Positions 26,310 to 35,093 of a stretch of 64,000 nucleotides of DNA are shown one piece after another; the stretch's first letter is position 1, and every line of letters starts with the position of its first letter. The notes below the pieces were generated by a model. It was not told the origin of the DNA, did no database searches, and saw nothing but the letters and a program-made list of their open reading frames with translations. Source of the DNA: Streptomyces viridiviolaceus (GTDB lineage: Bacteria; Actinomycetota; Actinomycetes; Streptomycetales; Streptomycetaceae); the NCBI RefSeq assembly GCF_014650995.1, contig NZ_BMWA01000001.1:248001-312000 (forward strand). The letters are read 5' to 3'. The translations under genes were made by a program, and so were the position numbers.

Positions 26310-27542
26310 GTGCCCGACGACACCCGAGCGCGGCAGCGGACGGCGACGGGGCTCGGCCTGCTGCTGGCCTTGGTCCTCGCGGCCGTGCTGCTCACGGTCC
26401 TGCCGCAGGACGACGACCGCGCGGCGGCCGGCTGCCCGCCCCGGACCGTCGGCACCTGGTCGGCGGACGAGCGGCTCACCGGCGCCTTCGCCCGCTACGG
26501 GGACGACCCCGCCCGCACCGACGACTGGACCGGCGGCGACGGCACCCACTCGGTACGGCTGCCCGACGGCCGGGTGCTGTGGCTGTTCTCCGACACCTAC
26601 CTCGGCCGGGTGCACGGCCCGCCCAACCCGGCCGGCGAGCCCACCGCCTGGCGGGAGGGGACGGCGCCCCTGGTGCGCAACTCGGCCGTGCTGATGCGGG
26701 ACGGACGTCCCGAGCGCACCCTGCCCGCCCCGCTCTTCCCCGACCCGGCCCCGGACCAGTGGCGCTGGCCGGTCGCCGCCCGTGTCGAGGCCCGCTCCCC
26801 CGGCTCCGCCGAGCGGGTCCTGCGGGTGCTGCTGTGGGTGCGCACGGCGGGCGGGCCGCCCTGGATCTACGGGGTGCCGACCGCCACCGAGGTCGCCACG
26901 CTGAGCCTGCCCGGCCTGCGCCTCGAGTCGGTCGTCACGGTGTCCGACCAGCGGCCGGTCGCCGATCCGGCCCGGCGGGTACTGTTCGGCACTTCGCTGG
27001 TGAGCGAGGGCGGCTGGACGTACGTCTTCGGCGGCGACGACCGCCGCGCCGTCTCCCACCCGGTCTCCCACGCCCATGTCGCACGGGTGCCGGAGGGCAG
27101 GCTCGCGGAGCCGGGCGCCTGGCGGTACTGGGACGGGTCCGCGTGGGTGCCCGGGGAGCCGTCGCGGCCGGTGCTGGGGGACGGGCGGCGCACCGGCGTC
27201 GGCAGTGCCTTCTCCGTCGTCCGGGCCGGTGGTACGTACCTGCTGTTCACGATGGCCGCGGGCGCCGAGGGACTGACGACGGTGGCGTCCTACTGGGCCT
27301 GCTCCCCGACCGGCCCGTGGCACGGACCGGCACGGCAGTTCCGCCCGCCGCTGCCCGAGGGCTCGGTCGCCGCCTACAACCCCCAGGCACACCCGGCGCT
27401 GGGCGACGGCGGACGGCTGGTGCTCAGCTACGACGTCAACTGGCTGGACCCGGCCGGGGCCGCCTTGCAGCTCAGCCGGAACGTGACCCTGTACCGACCG
27501 CGGTTCGTGACGCTGATGCTCCGGCCGGCTCCGGCGGACTGA
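26310..27542 (+). CDS. Membrane-anchored or secreted beta-propeller protein (DUF4185/DUF5005-like)
   Basis: The 410-residue protein starts at GTG 26310, 11 bp after the sialidase stop. One N-terminal hydrophobic segment (about 13-32, G-L-L-L-A-L-V-L-A-A-V-L-L) acts as anchor or signal. The rest looks like a five-bladed glycosidase-type propeller, with W-L-F-S-D-T-Y-L-G-R-V, L-V-R-N-S-A-V-L and Y-N-P-Q-A-H-P segments typical of DUF4185/DUF5005. The ribosome site is poor (GGAG one base from GTG), so translation may be coupled to the sialidase. Its enzymatic role is unproven. The pairing suggests the same glycan target. Its last 71 bp overlap the convergent transporter gene. Confidence 0.7.
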   Translation: MPDDTRARQRTATGLGLLLALVLAAVLLTVLPQDDDRAAAGCPPRTVGTWSADERLTGAFARYGDDPARTDDWTGGDGTHSVRLPDGRVLWLFSDTYLGRVHGPPNPAGEPTAWREGTAPLVRNSAVLMRDGRPERTLPAPLFPDPAPDQWRWPVAARVEARSPGSAERVLRVLLWVRTAGGPPWIYGVPTATEVATLSLPGLRLESVVTVSDQRPVADPARRVLFGTSLVSEGGWTYVFGGDDRRAVSHPVSHAHVARVPEGRLAEPGAWRYWDGSAWVPGEPSRPVLGDGRRTGVGSAFSVVRAGGTYLLFTMAAGAEGLTTVASYWACSPTGPWHGPARQFRPPLPEGSVAAYNPQAHPALGDGGRLVLSYDVNWLDPAGAALQLSRNVTLYRPRFVTLMLRPAPAD

Positions 27543-28518
27543 CGTCCTCGGGGGCGTCGTGGGAGCGGCGCTTGGCGATGACCGCGCACACCATCAGCTG
27601 CATCTGGTGGAAGAGCATCAGCGGCAGCACGGCCAGCGAGGCGTGGGCGCCGAACAGGACGCTCGCCATGGGCAGTCCGGCGGCGAGGGACTTCTTCGAG
27701 CCCGCGAACTGGATCGCGATCCGGTCCGCCCGCCCGAAGCGCAGCGCCTTGGCGCCGTACCAGGTCAGCACGAGCATCACGGCGAGCAGCACGGCCTCCA
27801 CGGCCAGCAGCCCGGCCAGCCGGACGGGGCTCACCTGGTGCCAGATGCCCTGGACCATGCCCTCGCTGAACGCGGTGTAGACGACGAGGAGGATCGAGCC
27901 GCGGTCGACGAGCCCGAGGACCTTCTTGTGCCGGGCGACGAAGCCTCCGACCCACCGGCGCAGCACCTGCCCGGCGACGAACGGCACCAGCAGCTGCAGC
28001 ACGATCTTCAGCAGCGAGTCGGCGGAGAATCCCCCGCCGCTGCCACCGAGCAGGGCGGCGGCCAGCAGCGGCGTGACGACGATGCCCACCAGCGAGGAGA
28101 AGGAGCCCGCGCAGATCGCGGCGGGCACGTTGCCGCGGGCGATGGAGGTGAAGGCGATCGACGACTGGATGGTCGACGGCACCAGGGTGAGGAAGAGCAG
28201 GCCCTGGTAGAGGGGGTCGGTCAGGAAGACCGGCACGAGCCCCCGGGCCGCGAGGCCCAGCAGCGGGAAGACGACGAAGGTGCAGGCCAGCACGGTGACG
28301 TGGAGGCGCCAGTGCCTCAGCCCGTCCATCGCCTCGCGGGTGGAGAGCCGGGCGCCGTAGAGGAAGAAGAGGAACGCGATCGCGGCCGTGGAGGCACCGG
28401 AGACGACGTCCGCGCCGGTGCCCCGCGCCGGCAGCAGCGCCGCGAGGCCCACCGTCCCGAGCAGCAGCAGGATGTACGGGTCGACCGGCATCCAGCGCGG
28501 CCATCGCAGGCGTTTCAC
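27472..28518 (-). CDS. Bile acid:sodium symporter-like (BASS/SBF) membrane transporter
   Basis: This 348-residue protein has about ten hydrophobic segments and the family motifs L-V-P-S-T-I-Q-S-S-I-A-F-T-S-I-A-R-G-N-V and F-A-G-S-K-K-S-L-A-A-G-L-P. These are characteristic of the larger YfeH-type branch of the BASS superfamily, which moves organic anions with sodium or protons. The C-terminal tail is Ser/Ala-rich and overlaps the convergent propeller gene by 71 bp. A LysR gene is divergent 135 bp away and probably regulates it. The substrate is unknown. Confidence 0.88.
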   Translation of the reverse strand: MKRLRWPRWMPVDPYILLLLGTVGLAALLPARGTGADVVSGASTAAIAFLFFLYGARLSTREAMDGLRHWRLHVTVLACTFVVFPLLGLAARGLVPVFLTDPLYQGLLFLTLVPSTIQSSIAFTSIARGNVPAAICAGSFSSLVGIVVTPLLAAALLGGSGGGFSADSLLKIVLQLLVPFVAGQVLRRWVGGFVARHKKVLGLVDRGSILLVVYTAFSEGMVQGIWHQVSPVRLAGLLAVEAVLLAVMLVLTWYGAKALRFGRADRIAIQFAGSKKSLAAGLPMASVLFGAHASLAVLPLMLFHQMQLMVCAVIAKRRSHDAPEDVSPPEPAGASASRTAVGTGSRSG

Positions 28519-28605
28519 GGTGCTCCACTTGCTCGTTCACTGGTTCGTTGCGCGGGGTCACGGGTCCCCGCTCCATGGTGCTCCCTGACCCGGCGATCGG
28601 GAATC

Positions 28606-28615
28606 CGGTATACCG
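28606..28615. promoter_or_regulatory. Palindrome in the BASS/LysR divergent region
   Basis: CGGTATACCG is a perfect 10-bp palindrome 39 bp before the LysR start and 88 bp before the transporter start. It is a candidate LysR recognition site, but a single short palindrome is weak evidence. Confidence 0.35.
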
Positions 28616-28653
28616 CTCTCACTGTCATCACGTTCCGCGATAGCCTGGAAGCC

Positions 28654-29535
28654 GTGTACGACCCTTCCCACCTGCGCACCTTCCTGTCCGTGGCCCAGAC
28701 GCTGAGCTTCACGCAGGCCGCCCGCCGGCTCGGGCTGCGCCAGTCGACGGTGAGCCAGCACGTCCGGCGCCTGGAGGACGCCACCGGACGGCAGCTGTTC
28801 ACCCGGGACACTCACTCGGTGGAGCTGACCGAGGACGGTGAGGCGATGCTGGGCTTCGCGCGCCGGATCCTGGAGGTGCACGAGCAGGCCACGGCCTTCT
28901 TCACCGGCACCCGGCTGCGCGGAAGGCTGCGCTTCGGGGCGTCCGAGGACTTCGTGCTGACCCGGTTGCCGGAGATCCTGGAGGGCTTCCGGCACGACCA
29001 TCCCGAGGTCGACCTGGAGCTGACGGTGGAGCTGTCGGGCACGCTGCACGAGCAGCTGGCCGCCGGGGAGCTCGACCTGGTGCTGGCCAAGCGCCGGCCC
29101 GAGGACCCGCGGGGCCGGCCGGTCTGGCGCGACCGGCTGGTGTGGATCGGCGCGGAGCGGTTGCGCCTGGATCCGGACCGTCCGGTACCGCTGATCGTCT
29201 ATCCGCCGCCGGGCATCACCCGGGCGCTCGCACTGGAGGCGCTGCAGCGCCAGGGCCGCGAGTGGCGCATCGCGTGCACCAGCGGCAGCCTCAACGGCCT
29301 GATCGCCGCCGCCCGCGCGGGCCTCGGCGTCATGGCCCACTCACGGGGACTCGTCCCGCCCGGCCTGGTGCGGGTGCCGGAGCGGGCCGGCCTGCCGGAG
29401 CTGGGCGGCGTCGACTTCGTCCTGGTGCACGGCCGCCGCCGCCCCTCGGCCCAGGGCGCGGCGGACGCGCTCGCGGCGGCGATCCTGGCGGGCGGTGACC
29501 GGTTGCACCGGCCTCGGCGCAGCGGACTCGCGTGA
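28654..29535 (+). CDS. LysR family transcriptional regulator
   Basis: The 293-residue protein has the LysR winged helix at residues 4-63 (S-F-T-Q-A-A-R-R-L-G-L-R-Q-S-T-V-S-Q-H-V-R-R-L-E) and the periplasmic-binding-like effector domain after residue 90. GTG 28654 is chosen because the helix begins immediately after it. The ribosome site is modest (GGAA). The divergent BASS transporter is the obvious target, and the effector is probably the transported anion. Confidence 0.9.
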   Translation: MYDPSHLRTFLSVAQTLSFTQAARRLGLRQSTVSQHVRRLEDATGRQLFTRDTHSVELTEDGEAMLGFARRILEVHEQATAFFTGTRLRGRLRFGASEDFVLTRLPEILEGFRHDHPEVDLELTVELSGTLHEQLAAGELDLVLAKRRPEDPRGRPVWRDRLVWIGAERLRLDPDRPVPLIVYPPPGITRALALEALQRQGREWRIACTSGSLNGLIAAARAGLGVMAHSRGLVPPGLVRVPERAGLPELGGVDFVLVHGRRRPSAQGAADALAAAILAGGDRLHRPRRSGLA

Positions 29536-29824
29536 CGGCGCCGGTGTGACGGAATCGGCGGCCCCAGCGCTGAAGGAGGAGACGGCGGCCTCGACGGACC
29601 CGTACCGGCGGTAGGTGGGCCGTACAGATTCGGTGGAGATTACGGCACCGAAACTTACTCAACCGTCAGGAATCTGTCCGACCCTTCCCCATGTAAGCGC
29701 ATTTTCCGGCGTTGACCAGCGCGGACATGAGCCCTGTTCGATTTCGCCACCCCTCCCGCCCCCGCACGGGGTGGGGTAGCTTTCACCGCGCTGTGCGGGG
29801 GTCACGAGGAGCGGGGAGCGGGGT
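29536..29824. other. 289-bp gene-free region upstream of the acyl-CoA synthetase
   Basis: No gene is evident on either strand. The stretch is less GC-rich around 29640-29720 than its surroundings (ATTACGGCACCGAAAC and similar), consistent with a promoter region for the synthetase gene. I see no clear operator dyad. Confidence 0.4.
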
Positions 29825-31651
29825 TTGCGCGAGTTCACCAGTCCTCCGTTGGCGTTGGCACCACCGGTGGGCGGCCTGGCCGACGTCGTCTTCCGGCATG
29901 CCGAGGAGGACCCGCAGCACGTGGCGCTGGGCCGCAAGGACGAGGCCGGGCGGTGGCGGGACGTGACGGCGGGCGCGTTCCGCGACGAGGTCCTCGCCCT
30001 CGCCAAGGGCCTGCTCGCCCAGGGCGTACGCTTCGGCGACCGGGTCGCCATCATGTCCCGGACCCGCTACGAGTGGACCCTCTTCGACTTCGCCCTGTGG
30101 ACCGTCGGCGCCCAGGTGGTGCCCGTCTACCCCACGTCCTCCGCCGACCAGTGCTTCTGGATGCTGTACGACGCCGAGGTCACGGCCGCGATCGTGGAGC
30201 ACGAGGACCACGCGATGACGATCGCCACCGTCATCGACCGGCTGCCGCACCTGCGCCGGCTGTGGCAGCTGGACGCCGGCGCGGTCCAGGAGCTGTACGA
30301 CGCGGGCGCCCACCTCGACGACGAGGTGGTGCACCGGCACCGGCAGGCGGTCACACCGGACTCGGTCGCCACCGTCATCTACACCTCGGGCACCACGGGC
30401 CGCCCCAAGGGCTGTGTCATCTCGCACGGCAACTTCATGTACGAGGCGGACACCGTCATCGAGCGCTGGGAGCCGGTGTTCCACTCCAAGAAGGGCGACG
30501 AGGCGGCGACCCTGCTGTTCCTGCCGCTCGCCCATGTCTTCGGGCGCATGGTGGAGGTCGCGGCGATCCGCGGCCGGGTGCGCTTCGGCCACCAGCCGCA
30601 GCTCAACGCCGCCGCGCTGCTGCCCGACCTGGCCGCCTTCAAGCCGACGTTCATCCTGGCCGTGCCGTACATCTTCGAGAAGGTGTTCAACGCGGCCCGG
30701 CGCAAGGCCGAGAAGGAGGGGAAGGCCGGCCCCTTCGAGAAGGCCGTCGACGTGGCGGTGAAGTACGCGGAGGCGGTGGAGGCGAAGGCCTGGGGCATCG
30801 GCCCCGGCCCGTCGGCGGGCCTGCGCATGCAGCACCAGCTCTTCGACAAACTCGTCTACGGCAAGGTGCGGGCCGCGATGGGCGGACGCATCCGCAACGC
30901 CATGTCGGGCGGCTCGGCGATGGACCGGCGGCTGGGCCTGTTCTTCGCCGGCGCGGGCGTGCAGATCTACGAGGGCTACGGCCTGACCGAGTCCACGGCG
31001 GCGGCCACCGCCAACCCGCCGGAGCGCACCCGGTACGGCACCGTCGGCCGCCCCGTCCCGGGCGTCACCGTGCACATCGCGGACGACGGCGAGATCTGGC
31101 TGCACGGTGACAACGTCTTCCAGGGCTACCTGAACAACCCCAAGGCGACCGACGAGGCCCTGCACGAGGGCTGGCTGGCCACCGGCGACCTGGGTTCGCT
31201 GGACGAGGACGGCTACCTCACCATCACCGGCCGCAAGAAGGAGATCCTGGTGACCTCCGGCGGCAAGAGCGTCTCGCCCGGTGCGCTGGAGGAGCGCGTG
31301 CGCGACCATCCGCTGGTCAACCAGTGCATCGTCGTGGGCAACGACCGGCCGTACGTCGCCGCCCTCGTCACCCTCGACCAGGAGGCCGTCGAGCACTGGC
31401 TGACGATGCGCAACAAGCCCCGGCTGTCGCCGGCCGAGCTGGTGCACGACGCCGACCTGGAGACGGAGGTGCGGCGGGCGGTCGTCGCGGCCAACACCCT
31501 GGTCTCGCAGGCCGAGTCCATCCGCACGTTCCGCATCCTGGCCCAGCCGTTCACCGAGGAGCACGGGCTGCTGACGCCGTCGCTGAAGCTGAAGCGCAAG
31601 GCCATCGAGAGGGCCTACGGCGCCGAGGTCGAGGCGCTGTACCGGGCGTGA
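29825..31651 (+). CDS. Long-chain fatty acid-CoA ligase (AMP-binding)
   Basis: The 608-residue adenylate-forming enzyme starts at TTG 29825 with GGAG upstream. The AMP-binding motif Y-T-S-G-T-T-G-R-P-K-G lies near residue 190. Y-E-G-Y-G-L-T-E-S-T, T-G-D-L-G and the hinge K-K-E-I-L-V-T-S-G-G-K follow in order. The overall layout matches FadD15-type enzymes of actinobacteria. It activates long-chain fatty acids to acyl-CoA in the cytoplasm or at the membrane for beta-oxidation or lipid synthesis. It appears monocistronic. Confidence 0.93.
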   Translation: MREFTSPPLALAPPVGGLADVVFRHAEEDPQHVALGRKDEAGRWRDVTAGAFRDEVLALAKGLLAQGVRFGDRVAIMSRTRYEWTLFDFALWTVGAQVVPVYPTSSADQCFWMLYDAEVTAAIVEHEDHAMTIATVIDRLPHLRRLWQLDAGAVQELYDAGAHLDDEVVHRHRQAVTPDSVATVIYTSGTTGRPKGCVISHGNFMYEADTVIERWEPVFHSKKGDEAATLLFLPLAHVFGRMVEVAAIRGRVRFGHQPQLNAAALLPDLAAFKPTFILAVPYIFEKVFNAARRKAEKEGKAGPFEKAVDVAVKYAEAVEAKAWGIGPGPSAGLRMQHQLFDKLVYGKVRAAMGGRIRNAMSGGSAMDRRLGLFFAGAGVQIYEGYGLTESTAAATANPPERTRYGTVGRPVPGVTVHIADDGEIWLHGDNVFQGYLNNPKATDEALHEGWLATGDLGSLDEDGYLTITGRKKEILVTSGGKSVSPGALEERVRDHPLVNQCIVVGNDRPYVAALVTLDQEAVEHWLTMRNKPRLSPAELVHDADLETEVRRAVVAANTLVSQAESIRTFRILAQPFTEEHGLLTPSLKLKRKAIERAYGAEVEALYRA

Positions 31652-31734
31652 TTTCTCCGGTCAGGAATGCATCCCGCCCCGTGATCGTTGACCATGGGAG
31701 CAACACCTGACCACAACCGAAGGATCAAGAGCTC

Positions 31735-32571
31735 GTGAGCAGCAAGGTCCCCCCGATCATCCTGAACAACGGCGTCGAGATGCCCCAGCTGGGCTTCGGC
31801 GTCTGGCAGGTGCCGGACGACGAGGCCGAGACGGCCGTCGCGACGGCGCTGGAGGCCGGGTACCGCAGCATCGACACAGCGGCGATCTACGGCAACGAAG
31901 AGGGCACCGGCAAGGCCATCGCCGCCTCCGGCGTCCCGCGCGAGGACCTCTTCGTCACCACGAAGCTGTGGAACAGCGACCAGGGGTACGACTCCACGCT
32001 GCGCGCCTTCGACACCTCGCTCGCCAAGCTCGGCCTGGAGTACGTGGACCTGTACCTGATCCACTGGCCGCTGCCGTCGAAGGGCGCCTACGTCGACACG
32101 TACAAGGCGTTCGAGAAGCTGTACTCCGAAGGCCGGGCCCGGGCCATCGGCGTGTCGAACTTCCTGCCGGAACACCTGGAGCGCCTGATCGGCGAGACGT
32201 CGGTCGTCCCGGCCGTCAACCAGATCGAACTGCACCCGCACCTGCAGCAGCGCGCCGCCCGTGAGTACCACGCCGAGCAGGGCATCGCCACCGAGGCGTG
32301 GTCGCCGCTCGGCCAGGGCAAGGGCCTGCTGGAGGTCCCGGCGATCGTGGCCATCGCCCAGAAGCACGGCCGCACCCCGGCCCAGGTCGTACTGCGCTGG
32401 CACCTGCAGCTCGGCAACGTCGTGATCCCGAAGTCCGTGACACCGTCCCGGATCGAGGAGAACATCGACGTCTTCGGCTTCACCCTGGACACCGAGGACC
32501 TCGCGGCGATCAGCGCGCTGAACGAGGACCGGCGCCTGGGCCCGGACCCGGCGACGTTCGACATGGGCTGA
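31735..32571 (+). CDS. Aldo/keto reductase
   Basis: This 278-residue TIM-barrel NADPH enzyme has the catalytic tetrad Asp and Tyr in R-S-I-D-T-A-A-I-Y-G-N-E, Lys in T-T-K-L-W-N and His in L-I-H-W-P-L-P. The cofactor motif I-P-K-S-V-T-P-S-R-I is near the C-terminus. It matches the AKR5-like 2,5-diketo-gluconate/methylglyoxal reductase group. GTG 31735 is preceded by a GAAGGA site. It reduces carbonyl compounds in the cytoplasm. A strong terminator follows. Confidence 0.92.
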   Translation: MSSKVPPIILNNGVEMPQLGFGVWQVPDDEAETAVATALEAGYRSIDTAAIYGNEEGTGKAIAASGVPREDLFVTTKLWNSDQGYDSTLRAFDTSLAKLGLEYVDLYLIHWPLPSKGAYVDTYKAFEKLYSEGRARAIGVSNFLPEHLERLIGETSVVPAVNQIELHPHLQQRAAREYHAEQGIATEAWSPLGQGKGLLEVPAIVAIAQKHGRTPAQVVLRWHLQLGNVVIPKSVTPSRIEENIDVFGFTLDTEDLAAISALNEDRRLGPDPATFDMG

Positions 32572-32603
32572 GCACGTCCGCACGCACGATGAGCCCGCAC
32601 ACC

Positions 32604-32634
32604 CGGAAGGGCCCGGTCCGTCCGGGCCCTTCCG
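32604..32634 (+). terminator. Hairpin terminator between aldo/keto reductase and methyltransferase genes
   Basis: A perfect 13-bp stem (32604-32616 with 32622-32634) with loop TCCGT begins 33 bp after the reductase stop. It lies between convergent genes and can act in both directions. Confidence 0.8.
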
Positions 32635-32656
32635 CGTGTCTCGGCGGCGTGCCCCG

Positions 32657-33559
32657 TCAGGCCGGCCGGACCGCGGTGTGGACCGTGTGCGCCAGCAGCA
32701 CGAACACGTCCGGGCGGCGGTGGACGCTCGCCTCGTCACCGGGGTCGAGGAGCCGGTCGAGGGTGGCGCGGTCGACGGGGTCGAGGGAGTCGGCGGCCTT
32801 CTCGCGCAGGCGGGACAGGGTGGCGACGACGTAGTCGCGGGCCTCGGCCGGGAGCGGGGCGGGCAGGTCCAGCAGGAAACTGCGGGTGCCGGTGTGCTTC
32901 AGGCCCGCCGCGGTCAGCAGCGCCGGCCAGTCCTCCGTCTCGGCGACGGAACCGGGCAGGCTCTCGCGCATCCCGGTGAAGAAGTCCTCCTCGACCGCGT
33001 GCAGCCTGGCCTGCAGCCCCGGCCGCCCGATCCCGATGTCCCGGGGCAGGAAGCGGGCGAGCAGTCCGCCCTCCAGGATCGCCAGCGTGCCGCCGGGCGC
33101 GAGATGTCCCGCGAACGCGGCGAGGGCCGAGCGCTGGTCGCCGAGATGGTGCAGGCTCTTGCTGGCCCACAGCAGGTCGGCGGGGTGGTCCAACTCGTCC
33201 AGCACACCCGGCAGGTCACCGGCGAGGGTGCCGAAGCGGTCGGCGACGCCCAGCCGGGCGGCCCGCGCGCGGGCCCGCTCCAGCAGCGGCGCCGCGCCGT
33301 CGACGGCGACGACCCGGGCGCCGGGGAAGGCGTCGGCGAACAGACACGAGACGACACCGGGTCCGCTGCCCGCGTCGACGACCAGCTCCGGCTCGGGCAC
33401 CTGAGCCCCCAGCCATTCGATCGCCTGCGTGTACAACGGCGTGAACAGTTCCGCCTGCGCCTCCAGCAGCGGAGCCATCCCGGCCCAGTCGCTGTCGGTG
33501 TGGTCGTGGTGGTGTGCGTGGTCCCGCTCGTGGTGGTCGTGGTGGTGATCGTGCGCCAT
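32657..33559 (-). CDS. SAM-dependent methyltransferase with histidine-rich N-terminus
   Basis: This 300-residue protein begins with a metal-binding-like tail (11 of the first 20 residues are His, the rest mostly Asp/Glu/Arg). A class I methyltransferase fold follows, with motif I V-V-D-A-G-S-G-P-G near residue 62, the acidic V-A-V-D-G-A and the motif D-L-L-W-A-S-K-S-L-H-H. ATG 33559 has GGGAGG ten bases upstream. The His-rich tail suggests Ni, Zn or Co binding or metal-dependent regulation. The methyl acceptor is unknown. Confidence 0.82.
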   Translation of the reverse strand: MAHDHHHDHHERDHAHHHDHTDSDWAGMAPLLEAQAELFTPLYTQAIEWLGAQVPEPELVVDAGSGPGVVSCLFADAFPGARVVAVDGAAPLLERARARAARLGVADRFGTLAGDLPGVLDELDHPADLLWASKSLHHLGDQRSALAAFAGHLAPGGTLAILEGGLLARFLPRDIGIGRPGLQARLHAVEEDFFTGMRESLPGSVAETEDWPALLTAAGLKHTGTRSFLLDLPAPLPAEARDYVVATLSRLREKAADSLDPVDRATLDRLLDPGDEASVHRRPDVFVLLAHTVHTAVRPA

Positions 33560-33883
33560 GGTGGCCGGCCTCCCGTTCCCGTCGCCGCCAGGGTGCGCCC
33601 CCGCACGCGGACGCGACAACTTCTGTTGCCGCTTTCGCAAAACGGCCGTCGCGTCCCGCGGGTGGTGCCGCGCCCGCCTTCACGCACCACCGGTTCCGGG
33701 CCCGGGCGGACATCGCCCTCGCCGTGGGCTCGTACGTGGAGCTTGTGGCGTTCCGGAGGGCGCGTGCCGGCACGCGCCCTCTCTCCTCCGTGACCAGTGC
33801 GCCCGTTTCACGCCCTTGTGGCCGCGCTGTACTCATTCGACCGTTGTGTGAGTGGGAGTGGTGGCGACGACAGGGGGCGCTGC
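33560..33883. other. 324-bp gene-free region
   Basis: This is the divergent promoter region for the His-rich methyltransferase (minus) and the 81-residue protein (plus). A perfect 26-bp palindrome lies at 33756-33781, and AT-richer patches lie at 33612-33645 and 33828-33855. No Zur- or Nur-type box could be recognised. Confidence 0.45.
33756..33781. terminator. Perfect 26-bp palindrome, possible hairpin terminator
   Basis: The two 13-bp arms (33756-33768 and 33769-33781) are exactly complementary with no spacer. A pyrimidine-rich run follows on the plus strand. It is far from any gene end, so it may be a terminator for an unseen transcript or a protein-binding dyad. Confidence 0.45.
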
Positions 33884-34129
33884 GTGACGCGTACGTGGGA
33901 GGGCCTGGCGGGACGGCTGTTGCTCGCAACGGCGGTGTTCCTGCACCGGACGGCGACGAGCGAGGCCGCGACGAGAAGACTGCTGCAGTGGCGCAACGCC
34001 GCCCTGCGCTCCGCGCACCGGCGGGGTGTACCGGTGGAGGTGCTGGCCTCCCGGACACGGCTCACGCAGGGATGGGTCCGGCAGGTGGTGACCCGAGGCG
34101 GGCCCCCGGTGGTGGACGAGGCCGCGTAG
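33884..34129 (+). CDS. Small hypothetical protein with helix-turn-helix-like C-terminus (81 residues)
   Basis: The GTG at 33884 has GGGGG upstream. The product is basic and mostly helical, with a hydrophobic stretch (L-A-G-R-L-L-L-A-T-A-V-F-L) and a C-terminal segment V-P-V-E-V-L-A-S-R-T-R-L-T-Q-G-W-V-R-Q-V-V that reads like a helix-turn-helix. I do not recognise the family. An ATG start at 33797 would add 29 poorly coding residues and is less likely. Codon use is typical of the genome. Confidence 0.5.
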   Translation: MTRTWEGLAGRLLLATAVFLHRTATSEAATRRLLQWRNAALRSAHRRGVPVEVLASRTRLTQGWVRQVVTRGGPPVVDEAA

Positions 34130-34289
34130 GGCGACGGGGCGACCGTCACGGACGCCGCCTTCACCGCGGGCCGGCGTGCCGGGGACCGGCGTGGTCCGGC
34201 CGGCGTCGGGCAGCGCCGGTGCGGCGGGTGAGGGCCGGAACGGAGGACGCGGCGCCTGCGGTGCCCGCGCGGGCGCTTGACGGGGGCCG

Positions 34290-34320
34290 CCTGCGAGGAA
34301 GGGGGGAACCCCGTCGCAGG
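34290..34320. terminator. Hairpin between convergent genes
   Basis: CCTGCGA (34290-34296) pairs with TCGCAGG (34314-34320), and an inner GGGG/CCCC extends the stem. It is a candidate shared terminator for the 81-residue protein and the minus-strand methyltransferase. Confidence 0.4.
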
Positions 34321-34347
34321 AGGCGTGGGAGTGGCCGCCTTCGGGCG

Positions 34348-35088
34348 CTACGGCTTTCTGAAGGCCCGCAGCGTGAAGACCGGGTCGGGTCGGGGCCGGT
34401 CCTGGTCGGGCAGGGCCGCGAGCCGGGTGGCGAACACCTCGGCGAGCGGTTCGCCGGGCGGCAGCGTGACGAACCAGCCGCGCCTGAGGTCGGCGATCGT
34501 GCGGCTGGGGCTGCGCCCCTGCCCGTGGCCGGTGAAGCGGGCCCGGCCGTCCGGGACCAGCCCGTGCGCGAGGGCGTGGGCCTCGACGAGTTCCGCGGCG
34601 TCCCGGGCCCTGCTGGGCGGACGGGAGGCGAGCACGGCGTCGATGTCGCTGCCCACGTTGTGCGAGGCGCCCTTGTCCACCGTGGTGACGTACACCCCGC
34701 CGGGGCGCAGCACGCGGGCGCACTCACCGACGATGGTCCGCACGGCTTCGGCTCCGCTCGCGAGGTGCAGCAGCCACACGCTGCTGACGGCGTCGAACTC
34801 CCCGTCCCGGAACGGCAGCCGGCGACTGTCGGCCAGCACGACCGCGCCGGGCAGCCGGACGGCGGCCTGGCGGGCCATGGCGGGGGCGAGGTCCACGCCG
34901 GTCACGCGCAGGGACTCCCGTCCGGCCGCGAGCCGCCGGGTGACGATGCCGGTGCCGCAGGCGACGTCCAGCAGGCTGCGCGCCCGCGGGGGCACGAGGC
35001 TCAGCACGGCCTCGGCGGCGGCCGCGGCGCGGGGCTCGCCGCCGCGGGAGGCGTCGTACCGTTCCGCTTCCTTGTCGTAGTCCAGCAC
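34348..35088 (-). CDS. Class I SAM-dependent methyltransferase
   Basis: The 246-residue protein has the complete seven-strand methyltransferase pattern: motif I L-L-D-V-A-C-G-T-G-I near residue 40, acidic V-T-G-V-D-L-A-P, motif II D-A-V-S-S-V-W-L-L-H and motif III V-L-R-P-G-G. It resembles UbiE/type-11 methyltransferases acting on small molecules. GTG 35088 lies 5 bp after the stop of the pterin dehydratase gene, so the two are co-translated. The substrate is unknown. Confidence 0.85.
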   Translation of the reverse strand: MLDYDKEAERYDASRGGEPRAAAAAEAVLSLVPPRARSLLDVACGTGIVTRRLAAGRESLRVTGVDLAPAMARQAAVRLPGAVVLADSRRLPFRDGEFDAVSSVWLLHLASGAEAVRTIVGECARVLRPGGVYVTTVDKGASHNVGSDIDAVLASRPPSRARDAAELVEAHALAHGLVPDGRARFTGHGQGRSPSRTIADLRRGWFVTLPPGEPLAEVFATRLAALPDQDRPRPDPVFTLRAFRKP

Positions 35089-35093
35089 GCCTG

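Noticed and set aside
29783..31564. 593-residue open frame on the minus strand
   Set aside because: It is antisense to the acyl-CoA synthetase, which has all adenylation motifs.
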